Below, piece after piece: positions 6,574-12,645 of a stretch of DNA of 12,645 bases (position 1 is its first letter; every line of letters starts with the position of its first letter). The position numbers and the translations under genes are program-made. The notes below the pieces were generated by a model. That model was not told the origin of the DNA. It did no database searches and saw nothing but the letters and a program-made list of their open reading frames with translations. Origin of the DNA: an uncultured Pseudorhodoferax sp. (GTDB lineage Bacteria; Pseudomonadota; Gammaproteobacteria; Burkholderiales; Burkholderiaceae); contig CAJYRH010000105.1 of NCBI GenBank assembly GCA_913776795.1, positions 1 to 12,645 on the forward strand, written 5' to 3'.

Positions 6574-7389
6574 TCAGAGCGTCAACACCGAAGCCGGCAG
6601 GCCCAGCGCCTTGATGCGCTCGGCAGCCTTGTCGGCTTCGGCACGCACACCATAAGGACCCACGCGCACGCGGATGCGTGCCCCCTCCTTGGTCTGCACT
6701 TCCTGGGTGTAGGTCTTAAGACCGGCGCGCTCCAGCCGCTGGCGTGTCTCGCGCGCCTTGTCTGCGTCAGCGAACGCGCCGACCTGCACCACGAAACGGC
6801 CGGATGGGTCCGCCGCACTGGCAGGCACAGCCGACGGCGCGGCCATCTTGCCGTCCAGCAGTGCACGCGCGCGAGCGCCGCTGTCGACCGCCGGCGCTGG
6901 CCCAGGTGCGGATGCCTTGGCTTCTGCCTTGGTTTCTGCCTTGGTCTCATGCCGAGGCTCGGCCTTCGGCTCGGTCCTGGCCTCAGCCCTGGCTTCGGCT
7001 TTCGCGTCGGCTTTGGCTTCGCCACGGGCAGCCGGCACCGGCAAGGTCGGCGACACCACTTCCTCCTTGGCGTTGAGGCTGGCGTCGGCGGCCACCGTAC
7101 CGGAGGCGGCAGCGGCCTCGGGCGCTGCCTGCGCAATCTTGCCTGCGGCCTTGGCACCTGGGGGCTGCACCTTGTCGCGATCGGGAATGTCGAAGGGGAT
7201 GTCGACCTGGATGGGCCGCGGCTGCGAATCGAACAGCAGCGGAAACCCCAGCACGCCGGCCAGCACGAGCACTGTCGCACCGATCAGCCGGTGGCGGGCG
7301 CGTCGGCGCATGTCGTCGATGGTTTCCGCAGGGCTGGCCGGCTGCTCGTCGCCCCTGGGGCCGCGTGCGCGGAACTTGAAAAAGGCCAT
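6574..7389 (-). CDS. dedD: DedD-like SPOR-domain cell-division protein
   Basis: The 271 residues have three parts. A short cytoplasmic N-terminus leads to one membrane helix at about 35-53 (RLIGATVLVLAGVLGFPLLF). A long periplasmic linker of low complexity follows, with a Lys/Ala/Glu-rich repetitive stretch at about 123-160 (KADAKAEARAEA-like). The C-terminal SPOR domain spans about 197-271 (GRFVVQVGAFADADKARETR ... RVRVGPYGVRAEADKAAE). SPOR domains bind septal peptidoglycan stripped of stem peptides, and DedD is a non-essential divisome protein. Spacing is 9 bp to both folC and cvpA, so the genes are surely cotranscribed. The linker repeat is also visible at DNA level (about 6905-7025) and may vary in length between strains. 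Confidence 0.9.
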   Translation of the reverse strand: MAFFKFRARGPRGDEQPASPAETIDDMRRRARHRLIGATVLVLAGVLGFPLLFDSQPRPIQVDIPFDIPDRDKVQPPGAKAAGKIAQAAPEAAAASGTVAADASLNAKEEVVSPTLPVPAARGEAKADAKAEARAEARTEPKAEPRHETKAETKAEAKASAPGPAPAVDSGARARALLDGKMAAPSAVPASAADPSGRFVVQVGAFADADKARETRQRLERAGLKTYTQEVQTKEGARIRVRVGPYGVRAEADKAAERIKALGLPASVLTL

Positions 7390-7398
7390 GGAGTGAGT

Positions 7399-8688
7399 TC
7401 AGTGACCGAGGTGCTTGGCGTGCAATCTGGGGAGGCCTTGCTCCAGCACGCCACCTACGGTCAGGAATGACCCAAAGACCACGATTCTATCAGCGGGGTC
7501 TGCCGCGGCCACTGCCGCGGCCAGTGCCTCGACCGGGCCGGCATGCGCGCTCGCAGAGGCATCCTTGCGTGTATTGAGCGTCCCCCACCGCTGCAGCAGA
7601 TCGCCGGCGCGGGCTGCACGGGCGCCGGGCAGGTCGCAGAAGTACCAGCGATCCAGGACCGGGACCATGCGGCGCAGGATGCCTTCCAGATCCTTGTCGG
7701 CCATGGCGCCGAAGACCGCATGCGTGGTCGGGAAGAAGCCCATGGCGTCAAGGTTGGCAGCCAACGCGGAAGCCGCGTGCGGGTTGTGCGCCACATCCAG
7801 CACGAGCGTGGGCTGGCCCGGCACGATCTGGAAGCGCCCAGGCAACTCCACCAGTGCCAGCCCTGCACGCACGGCCTGCGCCGGGATCGGCAGACGCTCG
7901 CGTACGGCAGCCAGCGCAGCCAGGACGCCGGCCGCGTTGAGCAGTTGGTTGGCACCCCGCAACGCCGGGTAGGCCAGACCGCTGTAGCGCTTGCCGCGCC
8001 CTGCCCAGGCCCACTGCTGCTGGTCGCCAGAAAAATTGAAGTCCACGCCGGACTGCCACAGGTCGGCGCCGATGGCCTGCGCATGGCGCACGATACTGGC
8101 CGGCGGCACCGGGTCGCTGACCACGGCCGGACGGCCGGGCCGCAGGATGCCGGCCTTCTCGAACCCAATGGATTCGCGGTCCGGGCCCAGGTACTCCATG
8201 TGGTCCAGATCGATGCTCGTGATCACGGCGCAATCGGCGTCGATCACATTGACGGCGTCCAGCCGGCCGCCCAGCCCCACTTCGAGCACGGCGAGGTCCA
8301 GCCTGGCGTCGGCCATGCAACCCAGGATCGCCAAGGTGGTGAACTCGAAGTAGCTCAGCGTCGTGTCGCCGCGCGCGGCCTCGACGCGCGCGAAATGTGG
8401 CAGCAGGTCCGCCTCGGCGACGGACTCTCCCGCAATCCGGCAACGCTCCTCAAAATGCACGAGGTGCGGCGAGGTGTAGACGCCCGTGCGCCAGCCGGCC
8501 TGGCCTGCGATGGATTCCAGCATGGCGCAGGTTGAGCCCTTGCCATTGGTGCCCGCCACCGTGATGACGGTGCAGTCGAAGCGCAGTTGCATGCGCTCGG
8601 CTACCTGGCGCACACGCTCCAGCCCCAGGTCGATCGGTCGGGTGTGCAGTTGCTCGCAATGCGCGAGCCAGTCGGCCAGGGTTTGCAT
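7399..8688 (-). CDS. folC: Bifunctional folylpolyglutamate synthase / dihydrofolate synthase FolC
   Basis: Adds glutamate to dihydropteroate and to folates, in the cytoplasm. The 429-residue length from ATG 8688 is normal. Visible motifs are the ATP-binding loop TVAGTNGKGSTCAMLE (about 43-58), YTSPHLVHFEERCRI (about 71-85), FEFTTLAIL, LEVGLGGRLDAVNV, SIDLDHMEYLG and LDVAHNPHAA, all characteristic of the Mur-ligase-like FolC family. The open frame continues upstream to 9036, but that part runs through the divergent neighbouring gene, and the family starts near MQTLADWL. A GACAAT hexamer (plus-strand 8698-8703) lies 9 nt before the ATG and may be a -10 giving a very short leader. It is the first gene of the folC-dedD-cvpA-purF-gltX operon; accD, often next to it, is not here. 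Confidence 0.95.
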   Translation of the reverse strand: MQTLADWLAHCEQLHTRPIDLGLERVRQVAERMQLRFDCTVITVAGTNGKGSTCAMLESIAGQAGWRTGVYTSPHLVHFEERCRIAGESVAEADLLPHFARVEAARGDTTLSYFEFTTLAILGCMADARLDLAVLEVGLGGRLDAVNVIDADCAVITSIDLDHMEYLGPDRESIGFEKAGILRPGRPAVVSDPVPPASIVRHAQAIGADLWQSGVDFNFSGDQQQWAWAGRGKRYSGLAYPALRGANQLLNAAGVLAALAAVRERLPIPAQAVRAGLALVELPGRFQIVPGQPTLVLDVAHNPHAASALAANLDAMGFFPTTHAVFGAMADKDLEGILRRMVPVLDRWYFCDLPGARAARAGDLLQRWGTLNTRKDASASAHAGPVEALAAAVAAADPADRIVVFGSFLTVGGVLEQGLPRLHAKHLGH

Positions 8689-8731
8689 AGGGCGCGGATT
8701 GTCGCAAACGCGTTCGCCATAATCGCGCGCC
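8689..8731. promoter_or_regulatory. Compact divergent promoter region between folC and the YffB-like gene
   Basis: Only 43 bp separate the two divergent starts. CATAAT at 8718-8723 could be the -10 for the plus-strand gene (ATG 8732), and GACAAT on the minus strand (8698-8703) could be the -10 for folC (ATG 8688). Each lies only about 9 nt from its ATG, so very short or absent leaders are predicted, and any -35 would overlap the opposite promoter. No -35 hexamer with good spacing is evident. Confidence 0.4.
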
Positions 8732-9103
8732 ATGACCACTTTGTACGGCATTCCCAACTGCGACACCGTCAAGAAGGCGCGCACCTGGCTCGAAGGCCAT
8801 GGCGTGGCCCACGCCTTCCACGACTTCAGGAAGGCCGGCGTGCCCCCGCAACTGGATGCCTGGATCGCGGCGCTGGGCTGGGAAGCCGTCCTCAACCGCA
8901 AGGGCACGACGTGGCGCAAGCTCGACCCGGCGCAGCAGGCGGCCGTGCGCGACGCTGCCAGTGCCGCCGCGCTGTTGCGCGCGCAGCCCAGCGCGATCAA
9001 GCGCCCGGTTGTCGAATGGGACGACGGCAGCGTCACCGTGGGCTTTGCGCCTGGGGACTGGGCCGCACGCAGTCACTCGATTCATCCACTTCTTTCTCTT
9101 TGA
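8732..9103 (+). CDS. YffB/Spx-type ArsC-family protein
   Basis: A small cytoplasmic thioredoxin-fold protein of the ArsC superfamily. It starts MTTLYGIPNCDTVKKARTWL and has the single Cys10 in PNCDT. The second Cys of the Spx CxxC motif is absent, and the Arg pattern of true arsenate reductases is not evident, so this matches the YffB branch, whose physiological function is uncertain. Further family-typical stretches are FHDFRKAGV, LNRKGTTWRKL and IKRPVVEWDDGSVTVGF. The last dozen residues (ARSHSIHPLLSL) look unlike the usual end of the family and may be a slightly altered terminus. Length 123 is normal. The stop is 4 bp before ppnP. Calling it an arsenate reductase would be an over-reading. 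Confidence 0.85.
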   Translation: MTTLYGIPNCDTVKKARTWLEGHGVAHAFHDFRKAGVPPQLDAWIAALGWEAVLNRKGTTWRKLDPAQQAAVRDAASAAALLRAQPSAIKRPVVEWDDGSVTVGFAPGDWAARSHSIHPLLSL

Positions 9104-9107
9104 AACC

Positions 9108-9434
9108 ATGACCACCAGCACCATCGCGGGCGTGACCGTCACGACCCAGGCCAATGTGTACTTCGACGGCAAGTGCGTCAGCCACGGCATCACGCTTCCC
9201 GACGGCACCAAAAAGAGCGTGGGCGTCATCCTGCCGGCAGAGCTGACCTTCGGCACGGCCGCGCCCGAGACCATGGAATGCGTGGGCGGCACCTGCGAAT
9301 ACCGCCTGGCCGGCACCGACGCCTGGGTCAAGTCCAGCGCCGGTGAACAGTTCAGCGTGCCGGGCAACTCGAAGTTCGAGATCCGCGTGACGGCCGAAAC
9401 CGGGCCGTACCACTACATCTGCCACTTCGGCTGA
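9108..9434 (+). CDS. ppnP: Pyrimidine/purine nucleoside phosphorylase PpnP (DUF1255)
   Basis: A 108-residue single-domain cupin. PpnP is known to split diverse nucleosides with phosphate into base and ribose-1-phosphate. Recognisable family segments are ANVYFDGKCVSHGIT, KKSVGVILPAELTFGTAAPETMECVGG, FSVPGNSKFEIRV and a C-terminal YHYICHFG. The N-terminus is about 10 residues longer than in E. coli PpnP. I chose ATG 9108 because it follows the upstream stop by 4 bp and precedes the conserved domain closely; the open frame further upstream overlaps the preceding gene. There is no good Shine-Dalgarno, so translation is probably coupled to the YffB-like gene. With purF downstream of folC it is another nucleotide-related gene, though divergent. 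Confidence 0.92.
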   Translation: MTTSTIAGVTVTTQANVYFDGKCVSHGITLPDGTKKSVGVILPAELTFGTAAPETMECVGGTCEYRLAGTDAWVKSSAGEQFSVPGNSKFEIRVTAETGPYHYICHFG

Positions 9435-9460
9435 GAACGACAGATCGACGCAGCTGCACA

Positions 9461-9476
9461 GCGGCCGACCGGCCGC
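9461..9476. terminator. GC-rich hairpin between convergent ppnP and murB
   Basis: GCGGCC and GGCCGC pair as a 6-bp all-GC stem around a GACC loop, in the 51-bp gap between two converging genes. There is no U-run on either side, so it may be a weak bidirectional terminator or simply chance in GC-rich DNA. Confidence 0.3.
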
Positions 9477-9485
9477 CCAGTGCAT

Positions 9486-10538
9486 TCAGACCACGACAGG
9501 CTCTGGTTCCAGCCGGATGCCGAAGCGTTCGTAGACGCTGGTCTGGATCGCCCGGGCCAGCGTCATGACCTCGCCGCCTGTCGCGGGGTTGTCCTTTCCA
9601 CCGCGGTTCACGAGCACCAGCGCCTGCTTCTCGTAGACGCCGGCATTGCCGACGCTCTTGCCTTTCCAGCCGCAGGCATCGATGAGCCAGCCCGCGGCCA
9701 GCTTGATGCTGCCGTCGGCCATCGGGTAGTGCACCACGCGCGGATCGCGGCCGATGATGTCGGCGCACTGCTCGGGCGTGACCGTGGGATTCTTGAAGAA
9801 GCTGCCAGCGTTGCCGATCACCTGCGGGTCCGGCAGCTTGTGGCGGCGGATCTCGCAGATCCAGTCGAAGATCTGCCGGGCCGTCGGCGCGGCGATGCCC
9901 GTCTCGGCCTGCTTGCGTTCCAGGTCCAGGTAGCCCAGCACCGGCCTCCATGGCTTGGGCAGGCGCATGCGCACGCGCGTGATGAGCGCACGACCCGCGA
10001 GGCCGAAATCCGACGGCTCTGCCGCCGTGTGCTTGAAGACCGAGTCGCGGTAGCCGAAGGCGCATTGGGCGGCATTCAGGGTGAACGGCTGGCCCGTCGA
10101 CAGGTCGACCCCGTCAAGCGACTCGAAACGGTCCTGCAGCTCCACCCCATAGGCACCGATGTTCTGCACGGGCGACGCGCCCACCGTGCCGGGAATCAGC
10201 GCCAGGTTTTCCAGCCCCGGCAGGCCCTGCGCCAGCGTCCAGTCCACGAAGGCATGCCAGTTCTCACCAGCGCCGGCCTCGACGATCCAGGCTCGGTCCG
10301 TCTCCTCGACCACGCGCCGGCCCCTGATCTCGACCTTAAGCACCAGCGCGCGCACGTCGCCTGTCAGCACGATGTTGCTGCCGCCGCCCAGCACGAACCT
10401 CGGGGCGCCGGCCAGCTCCGGATCACCGAGCACAGCGGCGACATCCGCCTCGGACGCCACGCGCACCAGCGTCTGCGCGCGCGCCACGATGCCGAAGGCG
10501 TTGTAGGCACGCAGCGGGACATTCATCTCGACTAACAT
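9486..10538 (-). CDS. murB: UDP-N-acetylenolpyruvoylglucosamine reductase MurB
   Basis: An FAD enzyme that uses NADPH to reduce enolpyruvyl-UDP-GlcNAc to UDP-MurNAc in peptidoglycan precursor synthesis, in the cytoplasm. The 350 residues contain the FAD-binding [12 protein letters not shown] (about 48-59), [19 protein letters not shown] (about 115-133), [17 protein letters not shown] with the proton-donor Ser at about 246, and the C-terminal RLEPEPVVV with Glu about 344. It has the YRDS loop of type I (E. coli-like) MurB. ATG 10538 ([16 protein letters not shown]) is preferred; ATG 10526 (MNVPLR) is possible. A start at 10613 would run into the yajQ leader. A GACAAT hexamer (plus-strand 10545-10550) lies just upstream of the ATG, hinting at a very short leader. 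Divergent from yajQ, convergent with ppnP. Confidence 0.95.
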   Translation of the reverse strand: MLVEMNVPLRAYNAFGIVARAQTLVRVASEADVAAVLGDPELAGAPRFVLGGGSNIVLTGDVRALVLKVEIRGRRVVEETDRAWIVEAGAGENWHAFVDWTLAQGLPGLENLALIPGTVGASPVQNIGAYGVELQDRFESLDGVDLSTGQPFTLNAAQCAFGYRDSVFKHTAAEPSDFGLAGRALITRVRMRLPKPWRPVLGYLDLERKQAETGIAAPTARQIFDWICEIRRHKLPDPQVIGNAGSFFKNPTVTPEQCADIIGRDPRVVHYPMADGSIKLAAGWLIDACGWKGKSVGNAGVYEKQALVLVNRGGKDNPATGGEVMTLARAIQTSVYERFGIRLEPEPVVV

Positions 10539-10602
10539 CCTGGAATTGTCGCATCGCATGCCGGCCCTGGCGTCCGCGCCCACGGCCCGGCGCAACCCCT
10601 CC

Positions 10603-10608
10603 AGGAAG
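10603..10608 (+). promoter_or_regulatory. yajQ: Ribosome binding site of yajQ
   Basis: AGGAAG lies 7 nt before ATG 10616, one of the few strong Shine-Dalgarno sequences in the window. It fixes the yajQ start and marks this operon as independently initiated. Confidence 0.7.
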
Positions 10609-10615
10609 ATCACCC

Positions 10616-11101
10616 ATGCCTTCTTTCGACACCGTTTGTGAAGCCGATCTCGTCAAGGTCCGCAACGCCGTGGACAACAGCGCCAAGGAAATCGGCACCC
10701 GCTTCGATTTCAAGGGCACCGCGGCCGCCATCGAGCTCAAGGACAAGGAAATCACCCTCATCGGCGACGCCGAGTTTCAACTCGACCAGATCGCCGACGT
10801 GCTGCGCGGCAAGCTCACCAAGCAGGAGGTCGATGTGCGCTTCCTCGACATGGGCGACGTGCAGAAAATCGGCGGCGACAAGGTCAAGCGCGTGATCAAG
10901 GTGCGCAATGGCATCGAGGCCGAGCTGGCCAAGAAACTGCAGCGCCTCATCAAGGACAGCAAGCTCAAGGTACAGGCCGCCATCCAGGGCGAAACCGTGC
11001 GCGTGACCGGAGCCAAGCGCGACGACCTGCAGGCCGCCATGGCGCTGATCCGCAAGGACATCACCGACATCCCACTGTCGTTCAACAACTTCCGGGACTG
11101 A
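10616..11101 (+). CDS. yajQ: YajQ family nucleotide-binding (cyclic-di-GMP-binding) protein
   Basis: A 161-residue cytoplasmic protein that begins [20 protein letters not shown] and ends PLSFNNFRD, both hallmarks of YajQ. Further typical segments are [29 protein letters not shown] and [22 protein letters not shown]. Some YajQ proteins (in Xanthomonas and Pseudomonas) are known to bind cyclic di-GMP and to control gene expression; others have been linked to nucleic-acid binding. The fold is two ferredoxin-like halves. A strong Shine-Dalgarno precedes the start. Its stop overlaps the next ATG (TGATG), so the downstream protease gene is translationally coupled. Confidence 0.96.
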   Translation: MPSFDTVCEADLVKVRNAVDNSAKEIGTRFDFKGTAAAIELKDKEITLIGDAEFQLDQIADVLRGKLTKQEVDVRFLDMGDVQKIGGDKVKRVIKVRNGIEAELAKKLQRLIKDSKLKVQAAIQGETVRVTGAKRDDLQAAMALIRKDITDIPLSFNNFRD

Positions 11102-11745
11102 TGCACATGCGCCCGCCTCCTGTGCTGGCTGCCGTTCTGCTGGCGGGTTGGCTGGGCCAGGCGCAGGCACAGGCCGTGGCACTGACGGGCGTGCTGGGGC
11201 AGCGCGCTCTGCTGGTGGTCGATGGCGCAGGGCCGCGCAGCGTTGCCATCGGCGAGACCTGGCGCGGCGTCAAGCTGCTGTCGCTGCAGGGCGAGCAGGC
11301 CGAAGTCGAGGTTGCAGGGCGCCATACCAGCGTGCGCCTGGGCGCATCGCCGGTCGCGATGGGCGTGCCCGCGGCCAATCGGCGCATCGTGCTGCAGGCG
11401 GACGGCCGTGGACACTTCATGGGCCAGGGCCGCATCAACGGCCAACTCGTGCAGTTCATGGTGGACACGGGTGCGAGCACCGTGGCCCTGGACACCGCCG
11501 AGGCCGAGCGTCTGAAGCTGGATTTTCGCAAGGGTCGCCAGGCCAACATGGGCACGGCCAACGGCGCGATCCAGGTCTGGATCGTGCGCCTGGCCTCGCT
11601 GCGCATCGGCGAGACCGAGCTGACGGACATCGAAGCCGCCGTCGTACCCCAGGCCATGCCCTATGTGCTGCTGGGCAACAATGTGCTGGCGCGTTTCCAG
11701 ATGAACCGCGGCCCGCAGCAGATGGTGCTCGAGCAGCGTTACTGA
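11101..11745 (+). CDS. Retropepsin-like aspartic protease, secreted (clan AA)
   Basis: A 214-residue protein with a signal peptide: MHMRP, then a hydrophobic core LAAVLLAGWLGQ and an AQA cleavage site near residue 25, so it should act in the periplasm. The C-terminal half has the single-copy retropepsin signature FMVDTGASTVALD (Asp122-Thr-Gly) and the partner LLGNNVLARFQM (about 190-201), which corresponds to the hydrophobic-Gly motif of clan AA enzymes. One DTG per chain means activity would need a homodimer, as in retroviral proteases. The N-terminal part (about 26-100) is a small beta-rich region of unknown role. It resembles the TIGR02281-type bacterial family; the substrate is unknown. 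The start overlaps the yajQ stop by one base, and its own stop overlaps the next ATG in the same way. ATG 11107 is an alternative start. Confidence 0.87.
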   Translation: MHMRPPPVLAAVLLAGWLGQAQAQAVALTGVLGQRALLVVDGAGPRSVAIGETWRGVKLLSLQGEQAEVEVAGRHTSVRLGASPVAMGVPAANRRIVLQADGRGHFMGQGRINGQLVQFMVDTGASTVALDTAEAERLKLDFRKGRQANMGTANGAIQVWIVRLASLRIGETELTDIEAAVVPQAMPYVLLGNNVLARFQMNRGPQQMVLEQRY

Positions 11746-12645
11746 TGGCCCTGCAACCCACTGCCATCCCCAATCCGCAGGACGCCGAATACGAAGACCT
11801 GCTGGGACTGTGGGCCGAGCTGGAGGCCGGCCTGTCGACCCTGCTGCTGCGGCCGCGCCAGGCAGCCGGGTTCCCGCACAAAGTGCAGCAGTACGACCGC
11901 TGGATGCAGGACCTCCTGCAGCACGACATGGACACGGGCCTGTACCTTCTGTACCAGCTTGCGTCCAACCGCACGCTGGGCTACAGCAGCGCCCATGCGC
12001 TGGTGTGCGGGGTGCTGTGCCATGTCCTGGCTGGCGAACTGGCACTGCCGCAGGCGGAGCGTGACAGCCTCGTCGGCGCGGCGCTCACCATGAATCTTTC
12101 CATGACGGCACTGCAGAACCGGCTGGCCGAACAGGTCGAGCCGCCCGGCACGGAGCAGAAGGAGCAGATCGACGCCCATGCGCACACCGGCAGCATGCTG
12201 CTGGCCCGGCTGGGCGTGGACGACCCGGTGTGGTTGCAGGTCGTCGCGCTGCACCACGAGGCCCTGCCCTCTGCAGCCCTGCAAACGCTGGAACCGACGC
12301 AGCGCCTCGCCCGCATCCTGCAGGTGGTGGACCGCTACGCCGCGATGATCAGTCCGCGCAAGTCGCGTGCCGCGCGCAGCGTGATCGAGACAGTGCGCGC
12401 CATGCTGGGCCGCGGCGACGTCGCGCGCGAGGCGGCCGGAATGGCCCTGGTGCGCGCCGTGGGCCTGTGTCCACCCGGAAGCTTCGTGCGGCTCGATTCC
12501 GGCGAAGTGGCGCTGGTGCTGCGCCGTGGCCGCCAGGCCAACCACCCGCTGGTGGCCACCGTGCTGGGCCGCAGCGGCGACAAGCTGCCGGCACCACGCC
12601 TGCTGCGGGTTGGCCACGGCGGCCCCGCGATCCAGTCGGCGCTGA
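11745..12645 (+). CDS. Degenerate HD-GYP/HDOD-like regulatory protein (runs off the right edge)
   Basis: The frame is open from ATG 11745 to the end of the window, at least 300 residues, with no stop. It starts at the stop of the protease gene (TGATG). The middle resembles an HD-GYP domain: SSAHALVCGVLCHVLAGEL (His84), AALTMNLSM (about 112-120), a helix with DAHAHTGSMLLARLG (about 143-157), VVALHHEAL (HHE 170-172) and LARILQVVDRYAAMISPRKSRAA (about 188-210). The catalytic His-Asp pair expected in AALxHDxG is replaced by Met116-Asn117, and no GYP motif follows HHE. Metal-dependent phosphodiesterase activity is therefore unlikely; a binding or scaffolding role is inferred. The C-terminal part (about 245-275, GSFVRLDSGEVALVLRRG) is a small beta region also seen after HD-GYP domains. 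The N-terminal 75 residues are helical and unassigned. Confidence 0.75.
   Translation, partial: MALQPTAIPNPQDAEYEDLLGLWAELEAGLSTLLLRPRQAAGFPHKVQQYDRWMQDLLQHDMDTGLYLLYQLASNRTLGYSSAHALVCGVLCHVLAGELALPQAERDSLVGAALTMNLSMTALQNRLAEQVEPPGTEQKEQIDAHAHTGSMLLARLGVDDPVWLQVVALHHEALPSAALQTLEPTQRLARILQVVDRYAAMISPRKSRAARSVIETVRAMLGRGDVAREAAGMALVRAVGLCPPGSFVRLDSGEVALVLRRGRQANHPLVATVLGRSGDKLPAPRLLRVGHGGPAIQSAL

Noticed and set aside
3233..7470. Two very long plus-strand open frames (about 933 and 479 codons) opposite gltX, purF, cvpA and dedD
   Set aside because: They lie exactly antisense to well-recognised genes. Their His/Arg/Val/Ala-rich translations are mirrors of GC-rich codon use, and they resemble no family and have no ribosome binding site.
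8689..9036. Extension of folC upstream to 9036
   Set aside because: The extra residues are antisense to the YffB-like gene and do not resemble FolC; family members start near MQTLADWL.
8732..9103. True arsenate reductase arsC
   Set aside because: The sequence fits the YffB branch, no ars genes are nearby, and the residues typical of active arsenate reductases are not evident.
10539..10613. MurB start at 10613
   Set aside because: It would cover the yajQ Shine-Dalgarno and divergent promoter region, and MurB proteins start near MLVEMNVPL.

Overview
The window looks like a chromosomal segment of a GC-rich betaproteobacterium, most likely Comamonadaceae (Acidovorax/Polaromonas/Hydrogenophaga-like). 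The reasons are the close resemblance of the first gene to the Ralstonia-type intracellular PHB depolymerase, the folC-dedD-cvpA-purF block, the soluble RnfB-like protein, and the yajQ / retropepsin / degenerate HD-domain trio. The genus is inferred from remembered family features, not from a search.

Layout. Positions 1-124 are the right end of an IS3-family insertion sequence: the last 34 codons of its transposase and the terminal repeat. Next comes phaZ (intracellular polyhydroxybutyrate depolymerase, best start 292), preceded by a palindrome and a second related half that resemble PhaR operators. It is followed without a gap by an rnfB-like three-cluster ferredoxin. From 2292 to 3109 there is a minus-strand tRNA cluster made of two tandem Ala(GGC)-Glu-Asp(GTC) units. 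In the promoter-proximal unit all three tRNAs are intact; in the distal unit Ala and Asp are identical copies but the Glu position holds a 64-nt decayed remnant. Each unit ends in a terminator-like hairpin. Upstream on the same strand lies a tightly packed housekeeping operon: folC, dedD (SPOR), cvpA, purF and gltX. The tRNA promoter sits at the gltX 3' end, so glutamyl-tRNA synthetase is next to the intact tRNA-Glu.

Divergent from folC are a YffB/ArsC-family thioredoxin-fold protein and ppnP (nucleoside phosphorylase). murB converges on ppnP. Divergent from murB is a translationally coupled operon: yajQ, a secreted retropepsin-like aspartic protease, and a degenerate HD-GYP-type protein that runs off the right edge with its catalytic HD pair replaced by Met-Asn.

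Most of the window is conserved housekeeping DNA. I see no CRISPR array, toxin-antitoxin pair, prophage or defence system. The observations most worth a second look are the tandem tRNA duplication with a decayed tRNA-Glu beside gltX, the PhaR-like palindrome at phaZ, and the yajQ-linked HD-GYP relative without its HD motif.
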